Notes under the pieces: generated by a model
The model's input: the letters and a program-made list of their open reading frames with translations, nothing else
Told to the model about the DNA's origin: nothing
The model's database searches: none
Program-made: the position numbers and the translations under genes
Part shown: positions 5,987 to 6,311 of the stretch, piece by piece
Position numbering within the stretch: position 1 is the stretch's first letter
Layout: the number at the start of each line of letters is the position of its first letter
Origin: an uncultured Clostridia bacterium
GTDB lineage: Bacteria > Bacillota > Clostridia > Oscillospirales > Oscillospiraceae
NCBI GenBank assembly: GCA_937894515.1
Contig: CALCRH010000137.1
Coordinates: 1 to 6,311 of the forward strand
Length of the DNA stretch: 6,311 nt
Direction: 5' to 3'

Positions 5987-6268
5987 TTACTCAGCGATTT
6001 CGCTGATCTTCTTTTCGTAGGCGGCGAGGACGGCTTCCTGCATCGCCTGACGAGCTTCGGAATTGATGGGATGGAACACATCCTTGCGCTGGATCACACC
6101 TTCCTTGTCGGTGAAGGGCTCAAAGGGCATACCCATGAACAAGCCCTTGTCGGTCTTGATGACACGGACATTGTGAACGACATACTGACCGTCGATGACG
6201 ACGGAGGCGGACGCCTTGAGGGGCTTACCGTTTTCGATGATCTTGTGAATCTTAACTTCAAACTTCAT
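5987..6268 (-). CDS. spoVG: SpoVG-family nucleic-acid-binding regulator
   Basis: A 93-residue protein matching SpoVG throughout: LKASASVVIDGQYVVHNVRV (17-36), GLFMGMP (42-48) and the C-terminal signature DVFHPINSEAR (63-73), followed by a helix. SpoVG is known as a site-specific DNA- and RNA-binding protein that affects sporulation, septation and virulence genes in Firmicutes; a role in this cluster is inferred only from position. Length is normal for the family, and the C-terminus is slightly extended. ATG at 6268 has AAAGGAG about ten bases upstream. It is the first gene visible in the cluster and lies 24 bases before pilin-like gene A, so it is probably co-transcribed with the pilus genes. 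It may be a dedicated paralogue and not the housekeeping copy. Confidence 0.93.
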   Translation of the reverse strand: MKFEVKIHKIIENGKPLKASASVVIDGQYVVHNVRVIKTDKGLFMGMPFEPFTDKEGVIQRKDVFHPINSEARQAMQEAVLAAYEKKISEIAE

Positions 6269-6311
6269 TTTGTAAAATCTCCTTTGTTTTTTGAATTTGT
6301 TTTTGTTTTTT
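6269..6311 (-). other. A-rich leader upstream of spoVG
   Basis: On the minus strand this stretch is A-rich with few G or C apart from the AAAGGAG binding site. I find no convincing -35/-10 pair within the 43 bases, so the promoter probably lies beyond the window or there is readthrough from a further upstream gene. Confidence 0.5.

Overview
The window is a compact, single-direction gene cluster. All ten genes lie on the minus strand, so transcription runs from high to low coordinates. It encodes most of a Tad/Flp-type (type IV-like) pilus or secretion apparatus. SpoVG, GGAGG-type ribosome binding sites, moderate GC, and short overlapping genes point to a Gram-positive Firmicute, most likely a gut-type Clostridia/Oscillospiraceae member. 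This taxonomic call is an inference from gene content; no rRNA or other marker is present.

Layout in transcription order: an A-rich leader (6311-6269); a SpoVG-family RNA/DNA-binding protein (6268-5987); small single-pass pilin-like protein A (5962-5732); a GC-rich hairpin; an LppM-like lipoprotein with a C-terminal membrane anchor (5677-4979); pilin-like protein B, a close paralogue of A (4951-4727); a second GC-rich hairpin; an A24 prepilin peptidase (4659-4000); a CpaB/RcpC-like SAF-domain protein (3977-3123); a CpaE/TadZ-like P-loop protein lacking the Walker A lysine (3130-2408); a CpaF/TadA secretion ATPase (2408-1095); a TadB-like inner-membrane platform protein (1098-175); and the start of a TadC-like second platform protein that runs off the window edge (161-1).

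The genes form a plausible assembly line. Two abundant pilin-like substrates would be matured by the peptidase, polymerised on the TadB/TadC platform by the CpaF ATPase, positioned by the CpaE-like protein, and guided out by CpaB and possibly the lipoprotein. No outer-membrane secretin is seen, which fits a Gram-positive host. Spacing is tight: the cpaB/cpaE/cpaF/tadB junctions overlap by 8, 1 and 4 bases. The only intergenic stretches with clear structure are those just downstream of the two pilin-like genes, and each carries a strong hairpin without a U-tract.

The most distinctive points are the duplicated pilin gene (about 91% DNA identity by eye over a 112-base core) flanking a lipoprotein gene, the matching hairpins after each copy, a SpoVG gene heading the cluster, and the K-to-V change in the CpaE-like P-loop. 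No stretch over 300 bases lacks a gene.
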